This document shows, in pieces, positions 25,355 through 34,955 of a stretch of DNA of 64,000 nt. Origin of the DNA: Tessaracoccus coleopterorum (GTDB lineage Bacteria; Actinomycetota; Actinomycetes; Propionibacteriales; Propionibacteriaceae); the NCBI RefSeq assembly GCF_011174705.1, contig NZ_JAANIJ010000001.1, forward strand, positions 3,286,001 to 3,350,000. The letters are read 5' to 3'. Within the stretch, counting starts at the first letter, position 1. Each line of letters begins with the position of its first letter. The notes below the pieces were generated by a model that was not told the origin of the DNA, searched no databases, and was given only the letters and a program-made list of their open reading frames with translations. The position numbers and the translations under genes are program-made.

Positions 25355-27352
25355 GACACCGTCACGTGCAGCACGTGGCCGGGGCGGCCCGGGTACAGCC
25401 GGACGTAGGCTTCGCGGCCCACAGGTACGTCTCGCCGCTGAGCTCGTCGTGCACCGACACCTGTGAGGCGGCGGGGAAGCCGAGGGCTGCGAGATCGAGG
25501 TAGACCTGCGACTCGACGGTGTTGTCCGGATCGAGCGAACACACCACGAGCACGGTGTCGTCGCCGTCGCGCTTGGAGAACGCGAGCACGGAGTCGTGGG
25601 GGCGTGGTGGAAGGCGACGTCTCGCAGCTGCTGCAGCGCGGGGTGCACCTCGCGGATCTCGTTGAGCCGGCCGAGCAGGACATTCAGGTTGGGCTGCGCG
25701 TCGTAGTCGCGGGGGCGGAACTGGAACTTCTCGGAGTCCAGGTACTCCTCCTTCCCCGGGCGAGGGCCTCATGCTCGAACAGCTCGAAGCCCGAGTAGAC
25801 CCCCAGGACGGCGACATCGTCGCCGCGAGGATCGCGCGGATGGCGAACGCCGCCGGGTTGCCCGACTGCAGGTGGAACGGGTTGATGTCGGGCGTGTTGA
25901 CGAAGAAGTTGGGCCGGTAGTACGACGCCATCTCGGTGGAGAGCTCGGTGAGGTACTCCGTCAGCTCCCACTTCGCGGTGCGCCAGGTGAAGTACGTGTA
26001 CGACTGCTGGAAGCCGACCTTGCCGAGCGCGGCCATCATCTGCGGCTTGGTGAACGCCTCCGCCAGGAAGATCACCTCCGGGTGACGGTCGTTGACCCGC
26101 CCGATCAGCCAGTCCCAGAATTCGACCGGCTTGGTGTGCGGATTGTCGATGCGGAACACGGTGACGCCGTGGTCGATCCAGAACTCGATGATCCGCAGCA
26201 CCTCGTGGTAGATGCCCACCGGGTCGTTGTCGAAGTTGATGGGGTAGATGTCCTGGTACTTCTTCGGCGGGTTCTCCGCGTACGCGATCGTGCCGTCGAG
26301 CCGCCTGGTGAACCACTCGGGATGGGCCTCCACCCAGGGATGGTCGGGGGAGGCCTGCAGGGCGATGTCGAGTGCGATCTCGACATCGAGCGAGCGCGCC
26401 TTGGCCACGAAGGCATCGAAGTCGTCGATCGTGCCCAGGTCGGGGTGGACGGCATCGTGGCCGCCGTCGGCCGACCCGATCGCCCACGGCGAGCCGGGAT
26501 CTTCCGGCCCGGGGTGAGCGTGTTGTTCGGGCCCTTCCGGAACGAGCGTCCGATGGGATGGATCGGCGGCAGGTAGATGACGTTGAAGCCCATCGCGGCG
26601 GCCGCCTCGAGCCTCCCGTGCGAGGAGGCGAAGGTGCCGGAGTGCCAGTGCCCGTCGTCGTCGCGCCAGGCTCCCTGGGAACGCGGGAAGAACTCGTACC
26701 AGGACGAGTAGAGCGCGCGGCGGCGCTCCACGCGCACCGGGTGGTCCGGGGTGGGGGAGACGAACTCGCGGGGGCCGAACCGGGCCATCGCCCGCGTGAT
26801 CGGCGCGGAGGCGATCAACTCGAGGACCTCCTCGAGGTCGGTTCCGCGCGTCAGGGTCTGCGCCGCGCCACGCAGGAGCGCAGCGGCGCCTGGCGTCCGC
26901 TGCGCCTCGGCCTGGAGGGCGGCCCGCTCCAGCAGGTCCCTTCCCTCCATGTGGACGAGGTCGACGTCGACGTCGGCCGGCAGCTTCTTCTCGGCGGCGT
27001 GCGTCCAGGTGCCCCAGGGATCCGACCAGCCCTCGATGCGGAATGTCCAGTCTCCGGGCTCGGCCATCCGGATGTTGGCCTGCCAGATGTCGAGGCCCAT
27101 GGGCTCGACCTGCGTCATGTCGATCCGGCGCTGCGTGCCCTGCGGCGACGTGAGGATCACGGAGGCGTTGACGGCGTCGTGGCCTTCGCGGAACACATTG
27201 GCCTGGACGAGGAGCCGCTCATGGGTCACGGCCTTGACCGGGTAGGCGCCGCCCTCGAGGACCGGGCTCACCCCGGTGACCGGGATGCGGCCGAAGCCCC
27301 CATCGGTGCGGATGATTCGCCTGCCGGCTCGGGCCGGGATCTGCTCGCTCAC
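25351..27352 (-). CDS. glgE: alpha-1,4-glucan:maltose-1-phosphate maltosyltransferase (frame broken)
   Basis: GlgE transfers maltosyl units from maltose 1-phosphate to the end of alpha-1,4-glucan. The protein has about 667 aa. An N-terminal beta domain (IPVTGVSPVLEGGAYPVKAV, GLDIWQANIRM) and a helical insert precede the GH13 barrel. The barrel contains YLPPIHPIGRSFRKGPNNTL, WFTRRLDGTIAYAENPPKKY, TVFRIDNPHTKPVEFWDW (nucleophile Asp), VIFLAEAFTKPQMM (acid/base Glu) and FVNTPDINPFHLQSGNP. These are specific for GlgE within GH13. The frame breaks near 26508, 25815, 25760, 25600 and 25420. The GTG start at 27352 is 6 bases from a TAGGCT element. It begins an operon glgE-mak-glgB-NUDIX. Confidence 0.95.
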
Positions 27353-27358
27353 GGGTTC

Positions 27359-27364
27359 AGCCTA
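27359..27364 (-). promoter_or_regulatory. -10 element of the glgE operon, leaderless configuration
   Basis: TAGGCT on the minus strand is followed by GAACCC and the GTG of glgE. It lies in the 51-base gap after glgX, indicating that glgE has its own promoter. Confidence 0.5.
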
Positions 27365-27403
27365 GCCGGGATGGGGCCGCACGTGTCCCAGGGCGGCGTG
27401 TGG

Positions 27404-29545
27404 TCAGCCTCTCGGGGAACGCCCGGCCGAGCGCTCCTTGTGTTTCAGCTCCATCAGCTCCTCGACGGTGGTGTGCACGTCGACGCGCATCATCACCACC
27501 GCCCGGGGAGGCATCAGGAACGGGGCCGCGGCGGGCATCCGCACCCCGGTGACCACCTCGTAGTCGGTCGCCGTGTGCCACACCACCTCAAAGCCGTATC
27601 CCCACGGGAGCCCGGGGAGCTTGACGACGGCCGGATCGGGGGAACTGCTGAACCAGGTGAGGAACGCCTCCGTCTCGTTGGAGACGTACATGCCGAGCAG
27701 GCGGCGGGAACCGTCGTGCCACGCGTCGTGACCCATCTGGCCGCCGACGCCGTCCATCCAGGTGAGGTCGACGCGCTGAAGGTTGCCGCCGTTGGGGCCG
27801 AGCACCTCGGTGTGGTACGCGAACTCCTCGGGCCGCAGCACCACATGGTCGCGCCGGAGCGCGAGCAGGTCGCGGATCTTCTGCTGCACGTCCCGCCACT
27901 CCGGTTCGATCGACCAGTCCACCCAGGAGAGCCTCGAATCCTGGCAGTAGGCGTTGTTGTTGCCGCGCTGGGTGCGTCCGAACTCGTCGCCCGCGGTCAG
28001 CATGGGGGTGCCGAGCGCCAGCACCTGCGTCGCCATCATGTTGAGCACCTGCCTGCGGCGCAGTGACCGGATCTCTGGATCGGCCGTCTCGCCCTCCCAG
28101 CCATGGTTCCAGGAGTGGTTGTTGTCGGATCCGTCGCGGTTCGACTCGCCGTTGGCGAGGTTGTGCTTGACGTCGTAACTGACCAGGTCGCGCAGGGTGA
28201 ACCCGTCGTGCGCCGTGACGAAGTTGATGCTCGCCTGGGGAGTCCTGCCCGGGCTGTCGAACAGATCGGGCGAGCCGGCGAGCCGGGTGGCCAGCTCCTG
28301 CACGCCGTGCACCGAGCCGCGCCAGTAGTCGCGCACGTGGTCGCGGAACCGGTCGTTCCACTCGCTCCAACCGGGGCCCCACGCCCCGACCTGGTAGCCG
28401 TACGGGCCCACGTCCCACGGCTCGGCGATCATCTTGATCCCGTCGAAGACCGGGTCGGCCGCGATGGCCTCCTTGAACCCGTGGGAGTGGTCGACGTGGT
28501 GCTGCGCGTCGCGGATCAGCGTCGTCGCCAGATCGAATCGGAAGCCGTCGACCCCCATCTCGGTGACCCAGTAGCGCAGCGAGTCGAGCACCAGCTGCAG
28601 CACCATCGGGTTCGACGTGTCGACCGAGTTGCCGCATCCGGTGACGTCGTAGTCGTCACGGAGGTCGTTGGTCAGCCGGTAGTAGGCGATGCTGTCGATA
28701 CCGCGCATCGACAGTGTGGGCCCCTCGATCCCGGCCTCCCCGGTGTGGTTGTAGACCACGTCGAGGATGACCTCGATCCCGGCCCTGTGCAGGGCGGAGA
28801 CCATCTGCTTGAAGTCGTCGACCTGGCTGCCGACGGTGCCGCGGGGCGCGTAGGCGGCCTGCGGCGCGAAGAAGCCGATCGTGTTGTAGCCCAGTAGTTG
28901 CGCATCCCCTTCTCCGCGATGAAAGGTTCGCTCACGAAATGCTGCAGGGGAGGAACTCGACGGCCGTGATGCCGAGCTCGACAAGGTGTTCGATCACGGC
29001 GGGTTCGGCGAATCCGAGGTAGGAGCCGCGCAGGTGCTCGGGGACATCGGGATGCAGCTTCGTGAAACCACGCAGGTGGGCCTCGTAGATCACGGTCTCT
29101 GCCATGGGTCGCCGTCGCGCGACGGGCACGGGTGGCGCGGAGTCCGCCACCACGACGCCGACGGGGACCGCCCCGACTGAGTCCTCCGTCGACATCGACT
29201 CGACGTTGCCCGGCGTGTGGTCGAGGATGGGGCCGTGGAAGTCGATGCCGCCCACCACGGCGCGCGCGTAGGGGTCGAGGAGCAGGCGGTTCGGGTTGAA
29301 GCGGAGGCCCTCGTGCGGGGCCCATGGGCCCGCCACCCTGAAGCCGTAGTGCTGGCCCTCGCCGATGCCCGCCACATCGACCGACCAGATGCCGTCGAGG
29401 TCACGCGTCATCGGGTGGCGCGACTGATTGTTGAGCGAGTCGATCAGGACCAGGTCGACCCCCTCGGCGCGGGGGCCCACAGCGCGAAGGCCACCCCGTC
29501 CGGGGTGACGTGGGCGCCGAGGCGGTCGGTATCGGGAACATGCAT
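27404..29545 (-). CDS. glgX: glycogen debranching enzyme (frame broken)
   Basis: This is a GH13 isoamylase-type debranching enzyme of about 713 aa. The N-terminal CBM48 region has LGAHVTPDGVAFALWAP, HYGFRVAGPWAPHEGLRFNP and LLLDPYARAVVGG. The barrel has ETVIYEAHLRGFTKLHPDVP, NYWGYNTIGFFAPQ, VILDVVYNHTGE, VDGFRFDLATTL (nucleophile Asp), IAEPWDVGPYGYQVG (Glu) and FVTAHDGFTLRDLVSYD. The end of the protein is beta-rich. It hydrolyses alpha-1,6 branches of glycogen. The frame breaks near 29473, 28945 and 28897. The ATG at 29545 gives the expected MHVPDTDRLGAHVTPDG start but has no clear ribosome binding site. It is divergent from iscS. Confidence 0.93.
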
Positions 29546-29631
29546 GGTGCGGATCAGGGCCTTAGGGTCTTCCGGCGTAACTCGCCAATTCTGTCAGCTT
29601 TCCGGCCAGGAGGCACGATCGGCCGGATCGG

Positions 29632-29637
29632 TAGAGT
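29632..29637 (+). promoter_or_regulatory. -10 element of iscS, leaderless configuration
   Basis: TAGAGT ends 7 bases before the ATG at 29645. No ribosome binding site is visible. Confidence 0.5.
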
Positions 29638-29644
29638 TGCGGAC

Positions 29645-30757
29645 ATGTCGGTCTATCTCGATCACGCGGCCACCACGCCCATGCGGGCCGAGGCCGTGGA
29701 GGCGTTCGTGGCGGCCTCGGGGATCGTCGGCAACCCCGCCTCGCTGCACCGACCCGGCCAACGGGCCAGGGCCGCGCTCGAGGAGGCCCGCGAGGAGCTC
29801 GCCGGGGCGGTGGGTGCGCACCCGAGCGAGGTGATCTTCACCTCCGGGGGCTCGGAGGCCGACTCCATCGCCGTCCTGGGCGGCGCGGCGGCCCGCCTCA
29901 CGGAGGGCCGCGACCGGATCCTCGTCTCGGCCGTCGAACATCCCGCGGTGCTCGGCGCGGTGCGGCGCGGGGCGCTCACGCTGCCCGTCACACCCGAAGG
30001 CCTCGTCGACCTCGAAGCGGCCGCGGCCCTGATCGACCCGCGCGTCGCGGTGGTGTCGGTGATGACGGTCAACAACGAGACCGGCGTCGTGCAGCCCGTC
30101 GAGGAGATCCGCAGGCTCGCAGTGCGGGCAGGGGCGTGGATGCACAGCGATGCTGTGCAGGCCCTCGGCCACCTCGAGGTGGATTTCGCGGCAGGGGCGC
30201 TCGAACTGATGAGCCTCTCGGCGCACAAGATCGGCGGCCCCGTCGGCATCGGGGCGCTGCTCGCCCGCAGGGCCGTCGTCCCCTCTCCCATCGGACTGGG
30301 CGGGGGCCAGGAGCGCGGGGTGCGCTCGGGAACCAACGCCGTCGCGCTGGCGGCCGCGTTCGCGCGGGCCGCGACGCTGGCCGCCCTCGGGCGGGAGGCG
30401 GAGGCGGAGCGGCTCACCGCGCTGCGCGACCGCGTGGCGGCCGCGGCCCTGGCCGCGGGGGGCAGGCTCAACAGCCGGCCTGACGGCGCCCCGCACATAG
30501 TCAACGCCACCTTCGACGGGATCCGCGCCGACGCGCTCCTGTTCCTGCTGGATCAGCGCGGCGTCCACGCCTCCGTCGGTTCCGCCTGCCGGGCGGGCGT
30601 GCACCAACCCAGTGACGTGCTGCTCGCCATGGGGCGCAGCGCCGACGAGGCGGCCCAGTCGCTGCGCTTCTCGTTGGGACGCACCACGACCCCGTCCGAC
30701 ATCGACCGGCTCGTGGAGGTCCTTCCGCTCGCGGTCGATCAGGCGCGCGGCGCGTAG
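29645..30757 (+). CDS. iscS: cysteine desulfurase (NifS/IscS family)
   Basis: This intact PLP enzyme of 370 residues removes sulfur from cysteine and hands it on, here most likely to MnmA encoded directly downstream. Motifs are YLDHAATTPMRAEAVEAF at the N-terminus, VIFTSGGSEADSIAV, VEHPAVLGAV, VSVMTVNNETGVVQPVEEI, the PLP-lysine motif SLSAHKIGGPVGIGAL and the persulfide cysteine in HASVGSACRAGVHQPSDVL. The short loop around the cysteine is more like group II/NifS-type enzymes seen in actinobacteria. Its TAG stop forms part of the TAGACT element that probably drives mnmA. Confidence 0.93.
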   Translation: MSVYLDHAATTPMRAEAVEAFVAASGIVGNPASLHRPGQRARAALEEAREELAGAVGAHPSEVIFTSGGSEADSIAVLGGAAARLTEGRDRILVSAVEHPAVLGAVRRGALTLPVTPEGLVDLEAAAALIDPRVAVVSVMTVNNETGVVQPVEEIRRLAVRAGAWMHSDAVQALGHLEVDFAAGALELMSLSAHKIGGPVGIGALLARRAVVPSPIGLGGGQERGVRSGTNAVALAAAFARAATLAALGREAEAERLTALRDRVAAAALAAGGRLNSRPDGAPHIVNATFDGIRADALLFLLDQRGVHASVGSACRAGVHQPSDVLLAMGRSADEAAQSLRFSLGRTTTPSDIDRLVEVLPLAVDQARGA

Positions 30758-30760
30758 ACT
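30755..30760 (+). promoter_or_regulatory. -10 element of mnmA
   Basis: TAGACT overlaps the iscS stop codon. The mnmA GTG is 33 bases downstream with an AGAGGAG ribosome binding site, so here the transcript has a normal leader. Confidence 0.35.
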
Positions 30761-30793
30761 GGCCCGGCTCACTGACTTCAGAAGAGGAGATTC

Positions 30794-31866
30794 GTGCGGG
30801 TACTTGTCGCCATGTCGGGTGGGGTCGACTCCGCCGTCGCCGCTGCGCGCCTCGTCGCGCAGGGCCACGACGTCACCGGCGTGCACCTGGCGCTGTCGCG
30901 GAACCCCGCCTCGTACCGCTCCGGCGCACGCGGCTGCTGCTCGCTGGAGGACTCACACGACGCACGGCGCGTCGCGGACAAGCTCGACATCCCCTTCTAC
31001 GTGTGGGACTTCGCCGAGGAGTTCCACGAGGCCGTCGTCGAGGACTTCGTCGCCGAGTACCGGGCAGGCCGCACGCCCAACCCGTGCCTGCGCTGCAACG
31101 AGAAGATCAAGTTCGCCGCCGTCCTCGACCGCGGCATCGCGCTAGGGTTCGACGCGGTCGCCACCGGGCACTACGCCGACCTGCGACGCCACGACGACGG
31201 CAGCGTCACGCTGCACCGCGCCGCAGACGGCGCCAAGGACCAGTCCTACGTGCTCGGCATGCTGAACCGCGACCAACTCTCCCGCTGCCTCTTCCCGCTG
31301 TTCGACGTCGAGAAGCCCTCGTGCGGCAGGAGGCCCGCGCCCTCGGGTTCGGGGTGGCGAAGAAGCCGGACTCGCACGACATCTGCTTCATCGCCGACGG
31401 CGACACCCAGGGCTTCCTCGCGCGCCACATCGACGACGCGCCCGGCGACATCATCGACTCCTCCGGCGCGGTGCTCGGCACCCACCGCGGCACGCACCGC
31501 TACACCGTCGGCCAGCGCAAGGGCCTCGACCTGCGCGTGCCGGCGCCGGGCGGCGAACCCCGCTACGTGCTGAGCATCGAGCCCGTCTCCCGCACGGTCG
31601 TGGTGGGGGCCCGTGACGACCTCGCCGTCACCCGGCTCACCTGCATCCGGCCCACCTGGACCGGCGACCCCGTCGAGGGCGCGTTCCGCGGCTCGGCGCA
31701 GTACCGGGCCCACGGCCTCGCCCAGGCCGCAACGGTCGAGGCGACCGACGGCGGCCTCACGGTCGCGCTCGACGAGCCCGCCTCGGGAGTCGCGCCCGGC
31801 CAGACGGTGGTCGTCTACGAGGCCGACCGCGTCGTCGGCAGCGCCGTCATCGCCGGGGCGCTCTGA
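30794..31866 (+). CDS. mnmA: tRNA-specific 2-thiouridylase (frame broken once)
   Basis: MnmA makes 2-thiouridine at the wobble position of tRNAs for Lys, Glu and Gln, using sulfur from a cysteine desulfurase. The protein of about 356 aa begins [20 protein letters not shown], an ATP-pyrophosphatase P-loop (SGGVDS). [14 protein letters not shown] holds the first catalytic Cys, TGHYADLRR and [10 protein letters not shown] follow, and [16 protein letters not shown] holds the second Cys. [13 protein letters not shown] and a C-terminal beta-barrel end the protein. The frame breaks near 31318. The GTG start has AGAGGAG nearby. The TGA stop overlaps the ATG of the next gene by one base. Confidence 0.95.
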
Positions 31867-32814
31867 TGCGGATCACCGCCTCCGGGTCGCTCCCGGGCAC
31901 GGACCTGCGCGGCGCGCTGGCCGCGATGTCCGAGCTGCTTGCCGACCTGCTGCCGCTGCCGGAACTGCCCGCCCGCGGGTAGCCTCCGCGATGACGGGCC
32001 GCGCGCTCGGGCTGATCGACGGGCTCGGGTTCGACCTGCAGCCCGCCGGCTGGCGGCTCACCCCACACGCCAGCGCCGAGCACCGGCGCGCCCGCGCCCA
32101 GTGGCGCCACGACCTCGATGACGCCGAGGAGCTCCTGCAGGACTTCACCGGCGTGCTCAAGGTCGGCGTCGCGGGCCGTGGACGCTCGCCGCGACCGTCG
32201 AGCGACCCGCCGGCGACCGGCTGCTGGCCGACCACGGCGCCCGCCGCGAACTGGCCGAGGCGCTCCGGGAGGGCATCGCCGGGCTTGTCGCCGACCTGAC
32301 CCGCCGGCTCCCGGCCGCCCGCCCGCTCATCCAGATCGACGAGCCCGCGCTGCTCGCCGTCGCCGGGGAGCGGTGCCAACGGCGTCCGGCTTCTCGAAGC
32401 ACCGCAGGGTCGATCCGCCGGAGCTCGTGGGGCACTGACTCCGTTCGGGCAGGGCGCCTGGCTGCACTGCTGCGCGCCCGGCCGCTGGCTCGACGTGGCC
32501 CGCCGCGCAGGGTTCGCCGGCGTCGCCGTCGACTCCCGCCTTGTCGACCCCGACGAGCTGGCCCGGTGGTCCGACGAGGGACGAGAGGTCGCGCTCGGTG
32601 TCGTCGACACGGCCTCGGCCACCCCACAGGGGTCGACCGGCTGGTCGACGAGGCGCTGCGGGTGTTGCGGCAGATCCAGGTCGCGCCCTGGCCGGGGCTC
32701 GTGCTCGGCACCGCCTGCGGCCTTGCCGGCTGGCGCAGGGACGACGTCGCACCGCAGCTGCGCGCGCTGGAACGGGCCGCCTTCCTGGTCGAGGAGGCCG
32801 CGGAGCGCGGCTGA
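31866..32814 (+). CDS. MetE C-terminal-like (cobalamin-independent methionine synthase family) protein (frame broken)
   Basis: This protein of about 315 aa has the UROD/MetE-like TIM barrel found in actinobacteria next to mnmA. Visible are SGSLPGTDLRGALAAMSELL, LGLIDGLGFDLQPAGWRLTP, VLKVGVAGPWTLAATVERPA (across a break), LIQIDEPALLAVAG, the zinc-binding HCC in GAWLHCCAPGRW, VDSRLVDPDELARWSDEGR and GTACGLAGW (third zinc Cys). It is about half the size of true MetE and lacks its N-terminal domain, so methyl transfer from another donor is possible. The frame breaks near 31980, 32175, 32367, 32440 and 32628. The ATG overlaps the mnmA stop. Confidence 0.8.
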
Positions 32815-32843
32815 ACCGGTGTCCCACCGCCCGGTTGAGCGCC

Positions 32844-32849
32844 TAGACT
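32844..32849 (+). promoter_or_regulatory. -10 element of the 67-aa membrane protein gene, leaderless configuration
   Basis: TAGACT ends 7 bases before the ATG at 32857, with no ribosome binding site. Confidence 0.5.
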
Positions 32850-32856
32850 TGCCGCC

Positions 32857-33060
32857 ATGCGCGTGTTCTCCGACCTGAACCTCAACGGCAGTGGACCCAC
32901 CCGGGCTCAGGCCGGCAGGGGCAGCTGGGGACCGTCCGGGGTGCCGACTACGCGGTGGAAGAAGATCCAGCGCATCATCGTGCCCGTCGTCGTGGTGGGC
33001 ATCGCCGTGGCGCTGTTCTTTCTCGGCCGCATGTTCTACCTGCTGCTCACGGGCGCCTGA
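32857..33060 (+). CDS. small membrane protein, 67 aa
   Basis: The intact frame starts MRVFSDLNLNGSGPTRAQAG, a polar segment rich in Gly, and continues through a basic patch (TTRWKKIQR). A single transmembrane helix follows: IIVPVVVVGIAVALFFLG, then RMFYLLLTGA at the end. The topology is probably N-in. No family was recognised. A -10 element 7 bases before the ATG supports the start. It sits between the MetE-like gene and gatC, where many actinobacteria carry ligA. Confidence 0.6.
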   Translation: MRVFSDLNLNGSGPTRAQAGRGSWGPSGVPTTRWKKIQRIIVPVVVVGIAVALFFLGRMFYLLLTGA

Positions 33061-33152
33061 CCACACCCGGGACGCCGGGCGGCCGATCGGGCCGGGGGCC
33101 CTAAGATGGGCGACGCCGCCATCGCGGCGAGAAGCCAACCTAGGAGCACGAA

Positions 33153-33443
33153 GTGGGTCTCACCGCCGACGACGTGGCTCGCCTGGCAGCACTGGCGCGC
33201 ATCCAGCTCACCGAGCAGGAGTGCACGGAGCTCGCCCCGAGCTGGACGTCATCTTGGAATCCGTAGCGAGCGTCTCTGAGGTGGCGGGCCGGACGTGCCG
33301 CTCGCGACCCACGCGATGCCGATGAGCAACGTGTTCCGCGCAGACGTCGTCACGGCCTCCCTCAGCCAGGAGCAGGCCCTCTCCGGGGCACCCGACGCCG
33401 AGGACGGCCGGTTCCGCGTCCCCAGATCCTGAGCGAGGACTGA
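33153..33443 (+). CDS. gatC: Asp/Glu-tRNA amidotransferase subunit C (frame broken)
   Basis: GatC is the small linker subunit (about 97 aa) of the GatCAB complex that converts Glu-tRNA(Gln) and Asp-tRNA(Asn) to the correct amide forms. The start MGLTADDVARLAALARIQLT is typical, followed by ELDVILESVASVSEVAG, LATHAMPMSNVFRADVV, and SLSQEQALSGAPDAEDGRFR and VPQILSED at the end. The frame breaks near 33236, 33290 and 33418. The GTG start follows a TAGGAG ribosome binding site. A TAAGAT element about 50 bases upstream (33101-33106) is a plausible promoter. The gatA start lies 6 bases after the stop. Confidence 0.88.
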
Positions 33444-33449
33444 CCCGAC

Positions 33450-34955
33450 ATGAGCATCCTCACCCGTTCCGCCGCCGACCTCGGCCGCGCCATGGCCGCC
33501 GGCGAGCTCACCTCCGAGCAGCTCACCCGCGCCTGCCTCGAGCAGATCGAGGCCCTCAATCCCACCCTCAACGTGTTCCTCAGCGTCGACGCCGACTCGG
33601 CCATCGCACAGGCCCGCGCCATCGACGCCCGCCGCGCCGCGGGCGAGGAGCTCGGCCCGCTGGCCGGCGTCCCGATCGGCATCAAGGACAACTTCTGCAC
33701 GGTCGACTTCCCGACGACATGCGGCTCGAAGATGCTCGAGGGATGGATCCCGCCCTACGACTCGACCGTCGTGGCCCGGCTCCGTGGGGCGGGGCTGGTC
33801 ATCGTCGGAAAGACCAACATGGACGAGTTCGCCATGGGCTCGTCGACGGAGACCTCCTACTTCGGCCCGACCCGTAACCCGTGGGACACCGACCGCATCC
33901 CCGGCGGCTCCGGCGGCGGCTCCTCCGCGGCCGTCGCGTCGTTCATGGTGCCCATCGCCGTGGGGTCCGACACCGGCGGTTCGATCCGTCAGCCGGGGCC
34001 GTGACCGGCACCGTCGGCGTGAAGCCGACCTACGGCGGCGTCTCCCGCTACGGGGTGGTCGCCATGGCCTCGAGCCTCGACCAGCCCGGCCCGGTGACCC
34101 GCACCACCGAGGATGCCGCGCTCCTGCAGGAGATCATCGGCGGCTACGACCCGCACGACTCCGCCTCCATCAACCAGCCGGTGCCCGACCTCGTCGCGGC
34201 CGCCGCCTCGACCGACCTGACCGGCGTGCGCGTCGGCGTCGTCACCGAGTTCCGCGGCGACGGCTACGAGCCCGGTGTGCTGGAGCGCTTCGACGAGGCG
34301 ATCGAGGTGCTCCGTGGGGCGGGTGCCGAGATCGTCGAGGTGTCGTGCCCCGCGTTCACCTACGCGCTGCCCGCCTACTACCTGATCCAGCCCGCGGAGC
34401 TCAGCTCGAACCTCGCCCGCTTCGACGGCATGCGCTACGGCCTGCGGGTCGGCGACGACGGCACCAACTCCGCCGAGCAGGTGATGAACCTGAGCCGCGA
34501 GGACGGCTTCGGTCGCGAGGCGAAGCGCCGCATCATCATCGGCACCTACGCGCTGTCGGCCGGCTACTACGACGCCTACTACGGATCCGCCCAGAAGGTC
34601 CGCTCCCTGATCCAGCAGGACTTCGACAGGGCGTTCGGACAGGTTGACGTGCTGGTCTCGCCGACCACACCCACCGTCGCGTTCCGGATCGGTGAACGCA
34701 CCGCCGACCCATGAGCATGTACCTGGCCGACCTGTGCACCATCCCGAGCAACATGGCGGGCAACGCGTCCGCGTCGTTCCCTGCGGGGCTCAGCGACGCT
34801 CTGCCCGTCGGCCTGCAGGTGATGGCGCCCCGATGGAGGACGCGCGCCTCTACCGCATCGGCGGCGTGCTGGAACGGGCCCTGGAGGCGAGGTGGGGCGG
34901 GCCACTGCTCGCCCGGATGACACAGATCGACGGATCGAAGGCGGTCACGGCATGA
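33450..34955 (+). CDS. gatA: Asp/Glu-tRNA amidotransferase subunit A (frame broken)
   Basis: GatA is the amidase of GatCAB and releases ammonia from glutamine. The protein of about 501 aa shows the amidase signature in order: [20 protein letters not shown] (catalytic Lys), [32 protein letters not shown] and [13 protein letters not shown] (Ser-cis-Ser). After a frame break near 33999 [20 protein letters not shown] follows. [13 protein letters not shown] and [20 protein letters not shown] are in the C-terminal part, and [10 protein letters not shown] near the end. Further breaks are near 34711 and 34834. The stop overlaps the gatB start (ATGA). Confidence 0.95.
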
